64,000 nucleotides of DNA from a virus, in IMG/VR virus record IMGVR_UViG_3300037840_000333, positions 1 to 64,000 of that record, one strand, 5' to 3'. Within the stretch, counting starts at the first letter, position 1; each line of letters begins with the position of its first letter. The translations under genes were made by a program, and so were the position numbers. Below are positions 54,830-63,481 of this stretch, in pieces. Under the pieces are notes generated by a model, which had not been told where the DNA came from, did no database searches, and saw nothing but the letters and a program-made list of their open reading frames with translations.

Positions 54830-57800
54830 CTATCCCTGCAACCCGGCGATTTGAGCTATCTGCTGCGCTTGCAGCCACAAGTCGTAGTAGTTGGCCGTCT
54901 GGCCCTCGGACACCAGCGCCTCGGGCAACAGGCTGTTGTAGCGGGCCTCGGCCGCCTCGACGCTGGCGCTGTAGGTGTCGCCGAACTCGGGGTCGCTGGT
55001 GATCGGGACGGCGCTGTCGATGATGTCGGCCAGGGAAGCCATCTCGCTCTCGTAGTCCTGATAGCTCATCTGCCAGATGCTCGGTCCGCCGGTGCCCTTC
55101 AGCTCCCGCTCCGCCAGGTCGAACGCTTCGGATTTCTGCGCCTCGCTGAGGTACGCCGTCGCCTCGGCCTTGTTGGTGAACAGGCTCTTGACGTCCACGT
55201 TGCTGTTGGCGAGCTGATTCCAGTTGAAGTTGCCGAACCGCTCCAAGTTGTTCGGCACCCGGCCCGTGTTCTCCAACAGGTTCCCGGCGTCCACGATCCG
55301 GGTCTGATCGAGCCAGTAGGACATGGCCTCGTCCACGTTCGCATCGCTGCCGGCGCCGGTCGCCACCTGGAAGCCGGCCACCAGCTCGTCCGGCTTGGCG
55401 AGCGTGCCGGTCGTGTCGGGCAGCATCCACCCGTTAGTTCCCAACCGCTCCTGCTCGGACAGGGAGAGCTGGCGATACCAGTCGTAGGTGCCGCTCGTGT
55501 CGCCTCGTGCCGGCGTGGCGATGACGTTCGCGCCCATGCTCTCGATCTGCCCGTAGGCGGTGTCCCGCGCCTCGGTGATCTCAGGCATCAACTCCGCCTT
55601 GGCCGCCGCGAGGTCGGAGGAGTCGGTGTCACCGTTCAGCAGGTCGCTCACGGCCTGGCTCAGGTAGCTGCTCCCGGTGTCGGCGCTGAAGTCGGTCGTG
55701 GGCTCGCCCTCCTCGCCCGTCTCCTCGCCCTCCTCGCCGGTGTCGCCGCCTTCCTCGCCGGTATCGTCGCCGGTGTCGGCCGGACCCCACACGGTGTTGA
55801 AGTCACACGAGCAGCCGTCGTGGTCGCCGGGGAAGAAGAAATCGTTCTCGGGCCAGTCGTCCGGGTTGGCGAGCACGTCGTCGGTAAAGCTGGCGAACGA
55901 TTCGCCGTCGAGGTCCTCGTGGGGCTCAAACGGCCGCAGGGTCGGCCCGTGCACCCACTCGTAGCTCACGGCCTCGACGTCCGGGGCGGCGTTGAGCATG
56001 TCGGTCACGGCGTCGCCGGTGCCGATCTGCCCGGCCACGTCGGTCGCCTCAAACGTCGCGCTCACCTGAGCGCTCTCGGGGTCCTCGCCCACCTGTATCG
56101 GATTGTCCGCACTCACGTCGGTCACGTCCACCGGCTCGTCCATGGCGCCCACGTCGGCGGTGAGTCCCTTCCCCTGGCCGCTTCCGCCGCCGGCGATGGC
56201 GAGGGCGCGCCTTACCGCTCCCACGGGGACGATGGTGTTCGGATCGATGGTCGGGGCGTCGGGAGCGGTCGGGCTCGGGTTGTATAGCAGCCCCTCGGCG
56301 ATGGTGTTCAGCTCGTCCACGAAGCTCTGCCAAGCCGGCTGCAGTGCCGTCGCCATGCGCTGCTCCGCCTTCCGCACGGCCGGGCTGGTCATCTGGTAGC
56401 CGGCCAGCCTGGCCGCGCTGCGCAGGGCCGCATGCTGGGCAGCGTCGGTCCACCCGAGGAACTGGCCCTTCAGCTCGCTCCAATCCGGGTTGAGCAGGGC
56501 ATGGGGGTCGGTGTAGCCGAGGCTCGCCACGACGGCCTGACCGAGGTTCTGCGCCACCTGCCGGTTCGGCACGCCTTGCACCTGGCTCCGCAGGCGGTCG
56601 TCCTTGTTGAACTTGCGGCTGGCGACCCGGGTGTGCAGCTTCGCTCCCGCCCTGTCGAGCAGCCGCACCATCGCGCTGCACGCCGCCACCTGGATCTTGG
56701 CCCGGAGCTGGGCGTCGAGCTGGGCCAGGTTCCGGCTCTCCCGGGCGTACATGGTCTGGCGCTTCGCCTTGGCCTCGGCGAACGCCGCATCGACCTGCCG
56801 GGCGAGCCCGGGGACGCTCGGGCTCGGGGGTGTCGCGGCCGGCGTCGCCGTGACGCTCGGTGGGGGCGGTGGCGCCGGGCTGGTCGTGTCCGCTGGCCCG
56901 GGGGGCAGCGCCGCGGCCGGCCCGGTCGGCAGGGGTTCCACGGCGCCCTTCGGTCCCATGCCCGGCACCTGGCCGCTCTGCTGGATCGGCGGGATCACGA
57001 GGTTCGGGTCGAGGGCGTGGATCAGGGCCTCCAACACGTTCGGCGGGAAGCTCCGCAGCTTCTGGATCATGCGGATTTCCTTCTCCAACGCGTCCGGGGC
57101 GTCCTCCTCGGTGAATCCGCCGGCGTCCCGCAGGGCCATGTCGCTGATCGCCATGCGGTCGTGCAGCAGCACTGCGTTGCCCATCGGGTCCGGCTTGCTG
57201 ATGAGGTCCACCGGGTTGTACCAAATGCAGGCCCGGTCGATCCAGTACTTGTTGTGGCCCTTCGCCAGCAACCACGGCCGCATGAAGGCGATGGTCATGG
57301 CGTCGGCCTGGGTGATGACCTGGGGCTCGATGTGGTGGCGGAACGTATCGTCGCTGACGAGCCAGGCGCCCCAGTGGTTCGGGTCGCTCATGCCCTCTAG
57401 GACCTCTCGGGGCACGTCGAGCCCGGTGGCGAGCCGGCCGATGGCCTCCGCCCGCAGCTCCAAGGCCAAGCTGCTGTACGGCCGGTCGATCACCAGGTGC
57501 TCGAGCCCAGCGAGGCTCTCGGGCTCGCCGCTGATGGCGATGGGCACGACGGCGCTCGCCACTCCCTCGTCCGCCAAGGGGGTCATCATCGCCTCGGCGA
57601 ACTTGCCGAACCACGAGTCGTTGAGCCCCGTATCGTCGTCCTCGGTCATGGCCTCCATGCGGAGCCCGTCGGGGATCTTCAGGATGCCGCCGCCGGCGAG
57701 CCGGCTCCTCGCCGTCGAGCGGACGTCCCGGCTCAGCAGCATCAGCTCCTCGCTCACGTCGAGGAGGCTGCGCATCGGGCTGGTGGCCATCTGGCTGAAC

Positions 57801-58438
57801 CGCCACCACGGCACCCACATGCGGGCGGCGTAGGCCGTCCTCGGGTCGATGTCTACCCAGCCGAGCGTGCCCTGGGGGTCGAGCGGGACCTCGCGCAGCT
57901 TGTACGTGTCATCGAAGATCATGAACTCGTCGATGCTGCGGACCTTCCACGTGTCGCCGCCGTTCGGATCGTCCTGGCCCACGAGGTAGCACTCGCCCGG
58001 CACGCCGAACTGGTAGCTGAGGCTCTGCTGTATCGGGCTCAACGCCTGCCGGCCGACGCCGAGACTGGCGAGCGCCGCCTCCATGTCGTCGGCCAGTCCC
58101 GGTGGGGCGTCGGGGTGCTCGCGCACCGGGATCGGTGGGCCGTCGGGCTCCTCGGGGTTCACGATGGCGGCGAAGTAGCGCATCCGGCTCGACGCATGGG
58201 CGAGGAAGCGGTAGGCGAAGCTCAGCTCGGGCAAGTTGTCCACGTAGGCGCCGGCGTCCTGTTGCCACCCTTGGCGGAGTACCCGCATCTTCCGGGCCTC
58301 GACCTTGTTCGTCAGGTCGATGGGCTGGGCCGAGGCTGTCATCGGCCGGTGCGGTACCGGCGCCTCCCGGCTGGCGGCGCGGCGGAGGAAGTTGCGCCCG
58401 CTCGGCGTCAGGCTCGTGCCGGTGCTGACTATGGCCAT
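54830..58438 (-). CDS. Portal protein fused to MuF-like and extra C-terminal domain, 1202 aa
   Basis: Residues 30-490 form the portal (WRFSQMATSPMRSLLDVSEE, IDRPYSSLALELRAEAIGRL, VSDDTFRHHIEPQVITQ). A Pro/Ala linker and helical region follow. Around residues 820-882 the pattern LRPFEPHEDLDGESF and FFFPGDHDGCSCDFN matches MuF minor head proteins, which are usually encoded separately. Next is an acidic repeat of DTGEEGEE type (885-915). The last 280 residues form an unrecognised domain, possibly a cargo or toxin-like domain as attached to some MuF proteins. Portal rings have 12 copies, so each virion would carry 12 such tails. Confidence 0.8.
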   Translation of the reverse strand: MAIVSTGTSLTPSGRNFLRRAASREAPVPHRPMTASAQPIDLTNKVEARKMRVLRQGWQQDAGAYVDNLPELSFAYRFLAHASSRMRYFAAIVNPEEPDGPPIPVREHPDAPPGLADDMEAALASLGVGRQALSPIQQSLSYQFGVPGECYLVGQDDPNGGDTWKVRSIDEFMIFDDTYKLREVPLDPQGTLGWVDIDPRTAYAARMWVPWWRFSQMATSPMRSLLDVSEELMLLSRDVRSTARSRLAGGGILKIPDGLRMEAMTEDDDTGLNDSWFGKFAEAMMTPLADEGVASAVVPIAISGEPESLAGLEHLVIDRPYSSLALELRAEAIGRLATGLDVPREVLEGMSDPNHWGAWLVSDDTFRHHIEPQVITQADAMTIAFMRPWLLAKGHNKYWIDRACIWYNPVDLISKPDPMGNAVLLHDRMAISDMALRDAGGFTEEDAPDALEKEIRMIQKLRSFPPNVLEALIHALDPNLVIPPIQQSGQVPGMGPKGAVEPLPTGPAAALPPGPADTTSPAPPPPPSVTATPAATPPSPSVPGLARQVDAAFAEAKAKRQTMYARESRNLAQLDAQLRAKIQVAACSAMVRLLDRAGAKLHTRVASRKFNKDDRLRSQVQGVPNRQVAQNLGQAVVASLGYTDPHALLNPDWSELKGQFLGWTDAAQHAALRSAARLAGYQMTSPAVRKAEQRMATALQPAWQSFVDELNTIAEGLLYNPSPTAPDAPTIDPNTIVPVGAVRRALAIAGGGSGQGKGLTADVGAMDEPVDVTDVSADNPIQVGEDPESAQVSATFEATDVAGQIGTGDAVTDMLNAAPDVEAVSYEWVHGPTLRPFEPHEDLDGESFASFTDDVLANPDDWPENDFFFPGDHDGCSCDFNTVWGPADTGDDTGEEGGDTGEEGEETGEEGEPTTDFSADTGSSYLSQAVSDLLNGDTDSSDLAAAKAELMPEITEARDTAYGQIESMGANVIATPARGDTSGTYDWYRQLSLSEQERLGTNGWMLPDTTGTLAKPDELVAGFQVATGAGSDANVDEAMSYWLDQTRIVDAGNLLENTGRVPNNLERFGNFNWNQLANSNVDVKSLFTNKAEATAYLSEAQKSEAFDLAERELKGTGGPSIWQMSYQDYESEMASLADIIDSAVPITSDPEFGDTYSASVEAAEARYNSLLPEALVSEGQTANYYDLWLQAQQIAQIAGLQG

Positions 58439-58740
58439 CAGCTTCGCTCAGCCAGGAACCCGGCCACGCCGCTGCACACGAGGACGTAGGCGGCGTACTG
58501 CCACTGGTGGGGGTAGAACACGGTGAGCAGGACGACTCCTATCGCCAGCCAGATCGAGACGCACCACGCACAGGTGATGAAGTCGTGAGCCCTGTTTCCC
58601 AGGTGCCGCTTGATCCATTTCCGGGGTGCCTCGGTGATCGTGTCCCGGGTGACCAGCATGGTCGCCCGATAGACCGCCAGCGTGTCGAGGGCCAGCCACA
58701 GCGGCGCCGTGAGCTGGAACGCGACGACGGTGGCGGTCAT
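58438..58740 (-). CDS. DUF1360-type membrane protein, possible holin, 100 aa
   Basis: ATG 58740 is preferred over 58764. The sequence has the DUF1360 hallmarks: YRATMLVTRDTITEAPRKWI, then ITCAWCVSIWLAIGVVLLT, with a second hydrophobic segment at the end. Such small proteins are often found next to phage lysis genes. Its stop overlaps the portal start as TGATG. Confidence 0.65.
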   Translation of the reverse strand: MTATVVAFQLTAPLWLALDTLAVYRATMLVTRDTITEAPRKWIKRHLGNRAHDFITCAWCVSIWLAIGVVLLTVFYPHQWQYAAYVLVCSGVAGFLAERS

Positions 58741-58803
58741 GGTGGCCCTGATGCTACCCACCACGCTCCTCCGTGGCGGGGAGTGTCGGGCTGCTCAGCG
58801 CCC

Positions 58804-59649
58804 TTAGACCGACCCCTGGCGCTCCGGTCGTAGGTGGCCCGCGGCGTTGATGGCGTCCACGATCCCGGCCAGCAGCAGGTCGGGGTTTCCGCCGTAGCCG
58901 TTCTTGCCCCAAAGCTGCTGGGCCTGCGGCAGGTTGTAGAACGCACGGAAGGTGTCCTGCACCGGGGTCGTCATGGGGTTGGTCGAGTACTCGTTGTAGG
59001 TCTCTCGGATGAACGCGTTGATGGCGCCCGTGTCGGTGCAGCCGGTCGGCAGTCCCATGATGATCGTCTCCTGATTGGTCGGGTTGGGGTTCGGCGCGCC
59101 GAACAGGGAATAGAAGTGGGCCGGCGGTCCGATCCAGATCGAGGCATCGACCTGGCCGCCGATCCCGGCCACGGTGGCGGCGTCGGTGTTCTGCCACACG
59201 TCGCCGAACCCGAAATCCTTCCCGTAGCTGGCCGGCCACAGCATGGCCCGCAGGATGGTGGTGCCGGCTTGCAACGTGCTGGCGCTGCCGTAGTCCAGCT
59301 CCTCGGCCAGCGGGAGGTTCAGCTCGGCGAGGAACTGATTCTGCCAGGCGAAATCCTGGCTGGTCTCGCTGTCGAGCACTCGGGCTCGGGTGCCGGCGAC
59401 CGCGAGGAAGTGAGCCGCCTCGGCCGCTACGTCACCGAACTCGGCGAAGTGGTAGGCGAGCGTCGGGATGCCCACGGCCGCGAAGCCGGCGGCGTCCTGG
59501 CCGTAGTAGGGGTTCGTGTAGCCGACGCCGTCCGTCGCCTTGATGAACACGGCAATCACGCCGGCGCTCGCTGCCGCCTGGTAGTCGATGGGGTGCGGAT
59601 TGTTGCTGCTCAGGTCGATCAGGATGCCGGGGATCGTCTGGCTGCTCAC
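58804..59649 (-). CDS. GH25 lysozyme (endolysin), 281 aa
   Basis: It has the GH25 motifs in order: GILIDLSSNN with Asp12, VFIKATDG, YHFAEFGD, VLDSET with Asp93 and Glu95, and DVWQNTDA, ending in a C-terminal domain (residues about 195-281) likely to bind the wall. GH25 enzymes cut the MurNAc-GlcNAc bond of peptidoglycan. It lacks a signal peptide, so it needs a holin. GTG 59649 overlaps the upstream membrane gene. Confidence 0.85.
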   Translation of the reverse strand: MSSQTIPGILIDLSSNNPHPIDYQAAASAGVIAVFIKATDGVGYTNPYYGQDAAGFAAVGIPTLAYHFAEFGDVAAEAAHFLAVAGTRARVLDSETSQDFAWQNQFLAELNLPLAEELDYGSASTLQAGTTILRAMLWPASYGKDFGFGDVWQNTDAATVAGIGGQVDASIWIGPPAHFYSLFGAPNPNPTNQETIIMGLPTGCTDTGAINAFIRETYNEYSTNPMTTPVQDTFRAFYNLPQAQQLWGKNGYGGNPDLLLAGIVDAINAAGHLRPERQGSV

Positions 59650-59858
59650 GGGCCCTCACCGTAGCCCCGGCCTCCGTGGCGGTGCACGATGCCGCCGAGG
59701 AGCCACGACACCACGCTCAGCCCGGCGACGGTGAGGACGTAGGCGATGCAGGCCCAGCCGAGGATGCCGGTCGGGGTGTCGGTTAGCTCCTCCACGGCGA
59801 GGTAGACGGCCGCAGCGAAGAAGACGGCGACGAGGAACGTCGGCCACCGCTCCCTCAT
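59646..59858 (-). CDS. Two-helix membrane protein, holin candidate, 70 aa
   Basis: Hydrophobic segments at residues 8-21 (FLVAVFFAAAVYLA) and 31-55 (ILGWACIAYVLTVAGLSVVS) predict two transmembrane helices. It directly precedes the lysozyme and overlaps it as GTGA, the classic place for a holin. The DUF1360-type gene nearby is the alternative holin. Confidence 0.65.
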   Translation of the reverse strand: MRERWPTFLVAVFFAAAVYLAVEELTDTPTGILGWACIAYVLTVAGLSVVSWLLGGIVHRHGGRGYGEGP

Positions 59859-60136
59859 AGCTTGGTCGCCCGGCCCTTGAACGCCACGGCGCGCACCGCG
59901 GTGTGCTTCTTGCTGCTCGTGGCGCTCCGCTTCGGGCCGACGGTTTTGGCGTGGTGCACGGTCAGGTGCTTTGCCTTGGCCTTCACCGGCGCCTTCACCT
60001 TTTTCGGCTTCGGGGGTGCTTTCGGCTTCTTCGGTTTGGGCGGCGCCTTCGGCTTCGGGGGTTTCTTCGGCTTCGGCGCCTTCTTCGGCGCCTTCGGGGC
60101 CTTGGCCCTCGTGCTCCTCGTGCTGTGCTTGCTCAT
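59855..60136 (-). CDS. Lys/Pro/Ala-rich histone-like protein, 93 aa
   Basis: Residues 10-60 consist of PKAPKKAPKPKKPPKPK-type repeats, very like histone H1 or HupB tails, ending in a basic but less repetitive part. It should bind DNA or other polyanions. ATG 60136 overlaps the upstream stop as ATGA. Its location between fibre and lysis genes suggests a virion-associated DNA-condensing protein or a late DNA-binding factor. Confidence 0.6.
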   Translation of the reverse strand: MSKHSTRSTRAKAPKAPKKAPKPKKPPKPKAPPKPKKPKAPPKPKKVKAPVKAKAKHLTVHHAKTVGPKRSATSSKKHTAVRAVAFKGRATKL

Positions 60137-60438
60137 CGCTCCGCCGGCGGGTCGAGCGCCCTTAGCGGGCTCCCGCAGCCGCAGCCGTGGGCCCGCTCGA
60201 CGTGGATCATCCCGGTCTCCGTCTCGATGGTGAACGGGCCGCCCTGGGTGCCGCGGTGGGCCTCGGGCCTCGGGCCGGTTATCGGCTCGTCCACTAACAG
60301 CTCGGGCGTGCCGGCGCCGTTCACGGTCCACACCCGCACCCGCTGGTCGGTCACGAACACCCGGCTCACGTGGGCGTGCGGACTGTGCTCGGGGGCGAAG
60401 ACCTCGCTCGGGAACTCGTCGCGCAGCAGGCGCTCCAT
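60133..60438 (-). CDS. Hypothetical protein, 101 aa
   Basis: ATG 60438 overlaps the previous stop as TGATG. A short alpha/beta domain (SRVFVTDQRVRVWTVNGAGT) and a Gly/Cys/His-rich turn (HGCGCGS) are visible. Unknown function, virion operon. Confidence 0.52.
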   Translation of the reverse strand: MERLLRDEFPSEVFAPEHSPHAHVSRVFVTDQRVRVWTVNGAGTPELLVDEPITGPRPEAHRGTQGGPFTIETETGMIHVERAHGCGCGSPLRALDPPAER

Positions 60439-60782
60439 CAGAACGGGGGCGCCTTCACGCCGAACTGACGGTTCATCGTGGCCTGGCAGGTCGGGGTCGG
60501 GGTGCCGTCCGGGTCGCCGATGATCTTCACGGTGCAGACGTTGCCGCCTCCGCCGGGCCGGCCGCCCTTGCCGCTCGTGTCGTAGGTGCATCGGTACTGG
60601 CCCGTGCCGGTCCGGGTCACCGCTGCATCGACGCCGTATGTCAGCGTCGTCGGCGTCACCTGGCCGAAGAACTGGCTCTCAAACTCGACCACGCTCGGGT
60701 CCACATTCGTGCCGGCCTCGTTCTGGAAGCCCTGGGGCGCCGTGTCCACGATCACGAGCTCGCCGTCGTCGTACCAGTTCAC
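60438..60782 (-). CDS. Small beta-rich virion protein, 114 aa
   Basis: ATG 60782 overlaps the repeat-protein stop. The sequence (VEFESQFFGQVTPTTLTYGV) suggests a small beta-sandwich, with two cysteines near the end of a Gly-rich loop. Possibly a fibre tip or assembly factor. Confidence 0.52.
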   Translation of the reverse strand: MNWYDDGELVIVDTAPQGFQNEAGTNVDPSVVEFESQFFGQVTPTTLTYGVDAAVTRTGTGQYRCTYDTSGKGGRPGGGGNVCTVKIIGDPDGTPTPTCQATMNRQFGVKAPPF

Positions 60783-61663
60783 GCGTGGTCTCCGATCAGG
60801 GTCGTGTCGGCCGGGTGGTCGCTGGCCGTCACGCTATCGGCCGCATGGTCGCTGAGGGTGACACGGAACGCTGGGTGGTCGCTCAGGGTCACGGTGCCGT
60901 TGATCGGCCGGGTGATGGTGAACGCCTCGACGCCGCTCCCGGTCTCGATCAGCACCACGGCGACGCCGGTGGCCGCGTTGTCGCTCCCCTGGCCGGTGTC
61001 GGTCATCAGGATCGTGATGCCGACAGTCAGCTCGTCGTCGCCGGCGCCGGTGTCGCTGACGATCACCGCCTCGCCGGTGGTGATGGCGTCGTTCCCGGTC
61101 CCGGTGTCGCTGTCGCTCAGGGATATGGCTGGGAGCCCGTCTGCGCCGGCTCCTGTCTCGCTGAGCCCTATCCCGACGCCCGGAAGGGTGTCTGTGCCGG
61201 AACCCGTGTCCGAGGCGCTGAGGGCAATCTGAGCGGCCGTGTCCGCGCCACTCCCGGTGTCGCTCGTGCTGAGGCTGATGCCGGGCAGGGTGTCGCTGCC
61301 GGTGCCGGTATCGGTGGCTGTCAGAGCCGCCGTGAGGGCCGCGCTTTCGCTGCCCGTCCCGGCCTCGGTGGCGGTCAGGGCAATCCCGGTCACGGTGTCG
61401 GCTCCGCTGCCCGTGTCGGCAAAGGTGATGGCGATGCCTTCCGTCAGCAGGTCCGCTCCCGATCCCGTGTCGCTCGTGCTGAGCGCCACGCCGGTCACGG
61501 TGTCCGCTCCGCTCCCGGTGTCGCTCGCCGTGAGGGCGATGGCCGTCAGGGAGTCCGTACCGCTGCCCGTGTCGCTGAGGCTCACCGGGACGTTCTGTGT
61601 CCCGAGCCCGCGGATCGTCAGCCCTCGCAGCTTGACGCCGCGGAGCCCGGAGTAGACCGCCAT
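60779..61663 (-). CDS. Repeat protein with DTGSGxD-type units, 294 aa, fibre-like
   Basis: After a basic start (GLRGVKLRGLTIRG) about thirteen copies of a 17-19 residue unit follow, each with SDTGSGADT, a strand and SL/IAL (for example SDTGSGADTVTGVALS). The last 55 residues switch to a SDHxAxxVT-type repeat. Regular repeats with Asp/Gly turns suggest a beta-solenoid or elongated fibre, perhaps calcium-binding through the Asp residues. Start overlaps the 443-aa fibre gene stop. Confidence 0.7.
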   Translation of the reverse strand: MAVYSGLRGVKLRGLTIRGLGTQNVPVSLSDTGSGTDSLTAIALTASDTGSGADTVTGVALSTSDTGSGADLLTEGIAITFADTGSGADTVTGIALTATEAGTGSESAALTAALTATDTGTGSDTLPGISLSTSDTGSGADTAAQIALSASDTGSGTDTLPGVGIGLSETGAGADGLPAISLSDSDTGTGNDAITTGEAVIVSDTGAGDDELTVGITILMTDTGQGSDNAATGVAVVLIETGSGVEAFTITRPINGTVTLSDHPAFRVTLSDHAADSVTASDHPADTTLIGDHA

Positions 61664-62994
61664 CAGTGCAGGCCGATCCCGGGGGCGCTCCGGGCCGCCG
61701 ATACCGTCAGGTCGTCTCCGCCGCTGGCTCCGCCCACGCTCCCGGTCAACACGCCCGCCGGCGTCCCGAGGTAGAGCTGGTGGCAGCCGACGCCGACCAT
61801 GTCGCTGTTCACCTGGGTCCACCCGGCCCCGGGCACGTACAGCCGGGGGAACACGGCGCCGAAGCTGAAGAACCCGATATCGCCGGCCAGCACCGCCTTG
61901 GCCGTCGCCACGCTGCCGGTGTTGGCGAACACGACGGCGCCCTGGCTGTCGAGGGTCAGCGCCGGCGGGCAGCCGGCCAGCTCGAGGAGCAGGCACGCCG
62001 GCGTGCCGATGGGGACCTCCCACGTGGCGGTCAGCGTGGTCGTCCCGCCCTTGCAGCCGTTGACCACCCACACGGACCAGTCGAGCCCGCCATTGTTGTC
62101 GATGCCCTGGTCGGCAATCTTGCGCCAGACGTTCCCGGCGGTGTCGGTGACGGCGCTCACCTTGGCGCCGGTGATGATCGGGCTGTTCGACCCTTCGTAG
62201 TTCGCCCCGGTCACGAAGGCGACGAGGGTGTTGCCGGCCGTCGGGTTCACCGGGTAGCCGATGAGGGCGTTGCTGAGGGCCTGGCCCGTCTGGATCGGGG
62301 GCTCGTAGTAAGCGCTCTGCAGGACGTGGGGGCTCGTGGCGGCCACGCCGGTCTGGCGGAAGGCGGCGACGATGGCGGCGTTGTGGGTGGCGCCCGTGAG
62401 GGAGGTCCAGGCCGCCGTCTGCACGCCGGTCGAGGCGCCGCTGTCAACCTCCGCCACCCATAGGTGCTGGGTCGTGTCGGCTATGCGGGAGGTCCAGCCG
62501 CTCGGGACGGTGGCCGCCGACTGGTCGCCCACCAGGGCCGAGAGCACGAGGTCGTGGGTCGCCGTCGTGGCGTAGTTCGTCGCCACGCTCAGGCTGGTGG
62601 TCGAGCCGTTCGTGGTGCCCATGGCGTCGGTCAGCTCGTAGCCCGAGCCGCCGCTGTACTCCATGATCGCCATGTTCATGCCGCTGATGGCGTTGAGCGG
62701 GAACCCGTTGAGGCTGGCCGTCACCGTCGGCTGGTTACCTCCGCCGGCGCTCTCGCAGCACCACATATCCAGACCCCGGCTGGTGCCGTCGATGACCTCG
62801 GTCACCTGGCGCCACTTGTTGCCATGATTGTCGGTCACCTGGCCTACGGTCGGCGGGATGGATGCGCCGGTCCGGCTGATAATCGCCACCAGCAGGTTGC
62901 CGGCGCCGACGTTGCTGGCATAGGTGGCGCTGATGGTCGTCCCGCTGGTCACTCGGGTGCCCTCGGCCGCGGCCTGGGCCTGGGCGTAGCTCAT
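61663..62994 (-). CDS. Tail fibre / receptor-binding protein with tandem beta-sandwich domains, 443 aa
   Basis: ATG 62994 overlaps the methyltransferase stop as ATGA. Two homologous units of about 200 residues can be read: both have a GN(L/T)LVA strand, a VTDxxGNxWR segment, and a Gly-rich loop with CC or GC. The C-terminus is beta-rich. Similar units occur at the start of the 847-aa tail protein, so both may bind the host surface. Confidence 0.6.
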   Translation of the reverse strand: MSYAQAQAAAEGTRVTSGTTISATYASNVGAGNLLVAIISRTGASIPPTVGQVTDNHGNKWRQVTEVIDGTSRGLDMWCCESAGGGNQPTVTASLNGFPLNAISGMNMAIMEYSGGSGYELTDAMGTTNGSTTSLSVATNYATTATHDLVLSALVGDQSAATVPSGWTSRIADTTQHLWVAEVDSGASTGVQTAAWTSLTGATHNAAIVAAFRQTGVAATSPHVLQSAYYEPPIQTGQALSNALIGYPVNPTAGNTLVAFVTGANYEGSNSPIITGAKVSAVTDTAGNVWRKIADQGIDNNGGLDWSVWVVNGCKGGTTTLTATWEVPIGTPACLLLELAGCPPALTLDSQGAVVFANTGSVATAKAVLAGDIGFFSFGAVFPRLYVPGAGWTQVNSDMVGVGCHQLYLGTPAGVLTGSVGGASGGDDLTVSAARSAPGIGLH

Positions 62995-63476
62995 CGGCTG
63001 ACCTGCAACAGGGCGAGCGTGTGCGGCGTCGCCAGGCGCACGCACTCCCAGCCGGGCGGGTCCTCCCCGAGCAGGCTGGCGGCGTCGTGCACCGCCACCA
63101 CGGCGCCTGGCCCGAGGAACGGCTTGATCCAGTCCAGCTCCCGCCGGCGCTGGCCCGAGATGTCGGAATCGAGGAAGGCCAGCCCCACCGGGTGGGTCGG
63201 CGTGAATCGGGTGGACGGACAGTGGTGGACGTGCACGGGCAGCCCGATCACCGCCTCCTCGGTCAGCTCGCAGGCGCGCTCGTCGGTGTCGAAGGTGTCG
63301 AGGCGCCCGCCGTGCTCGGCCAGCGCCCGGCCAAGCGTCTTCGCCGTGCCGCCGTGGAAGCTGCCGGTCTCGATGACGAAGCTGGGCCGCAGCGCCCGCA
63401 CGAGGGCATCGAGCAGCCGGTGGACCTCGGGCTCCGCCTCAAACGCCGCAGCGCAGGCGGGGTCGTGGCTGAACAC
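62991..63476 (-). CDS. Class I SAM-dependent methyltransferase, 161 aa
   Basis: GTG 63476 begins the frame; VIETGSFHGG (35-43) is the glycine-rich motif I, TFDTD (61-65) binds the ribose, and FLDSD (101-105) with VVAVHDAA (127-133) complete the fold of the Methyltransf_24 type. Relatives methylate sugars or small molecules. Encoded between virion proteins, it could modify the fibre or a glycan rather than DNA. Confidence 0.72.
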   Translation of the reverse strand: MFSHDPACAAAFEAEPEVHRLLDALVRALRPSFVIETGSFHGGTAKTLGRALAEHGGRLDTFDTDERACELTEEAVIGLPVHVHHCPSTRFTPTHPVGLAFLDSDISGQRRRELDWIKPFLGPGAVVAVHDAASLLGEDPPGWECVRLATPHTLALLQVSR

Positions 63477-63481
63477 GGGGG

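Noticed and set aside
58761-58776. CCACG/CGTGG hairpin after the lysozyme gene
   Set aside because: The stem is only 5 bp with a 6-base loop and no extension, too weak to call a terminator.
62991-63476. Methyltransferase as the 5mC or DNA methylase of the modification pathway
   Set aside because: It lacks the Pro-Cys and target-recognition segments of cytosine C5 methyltransferases and is too short; it fits a small sugar or metabolite methyltransferase type.
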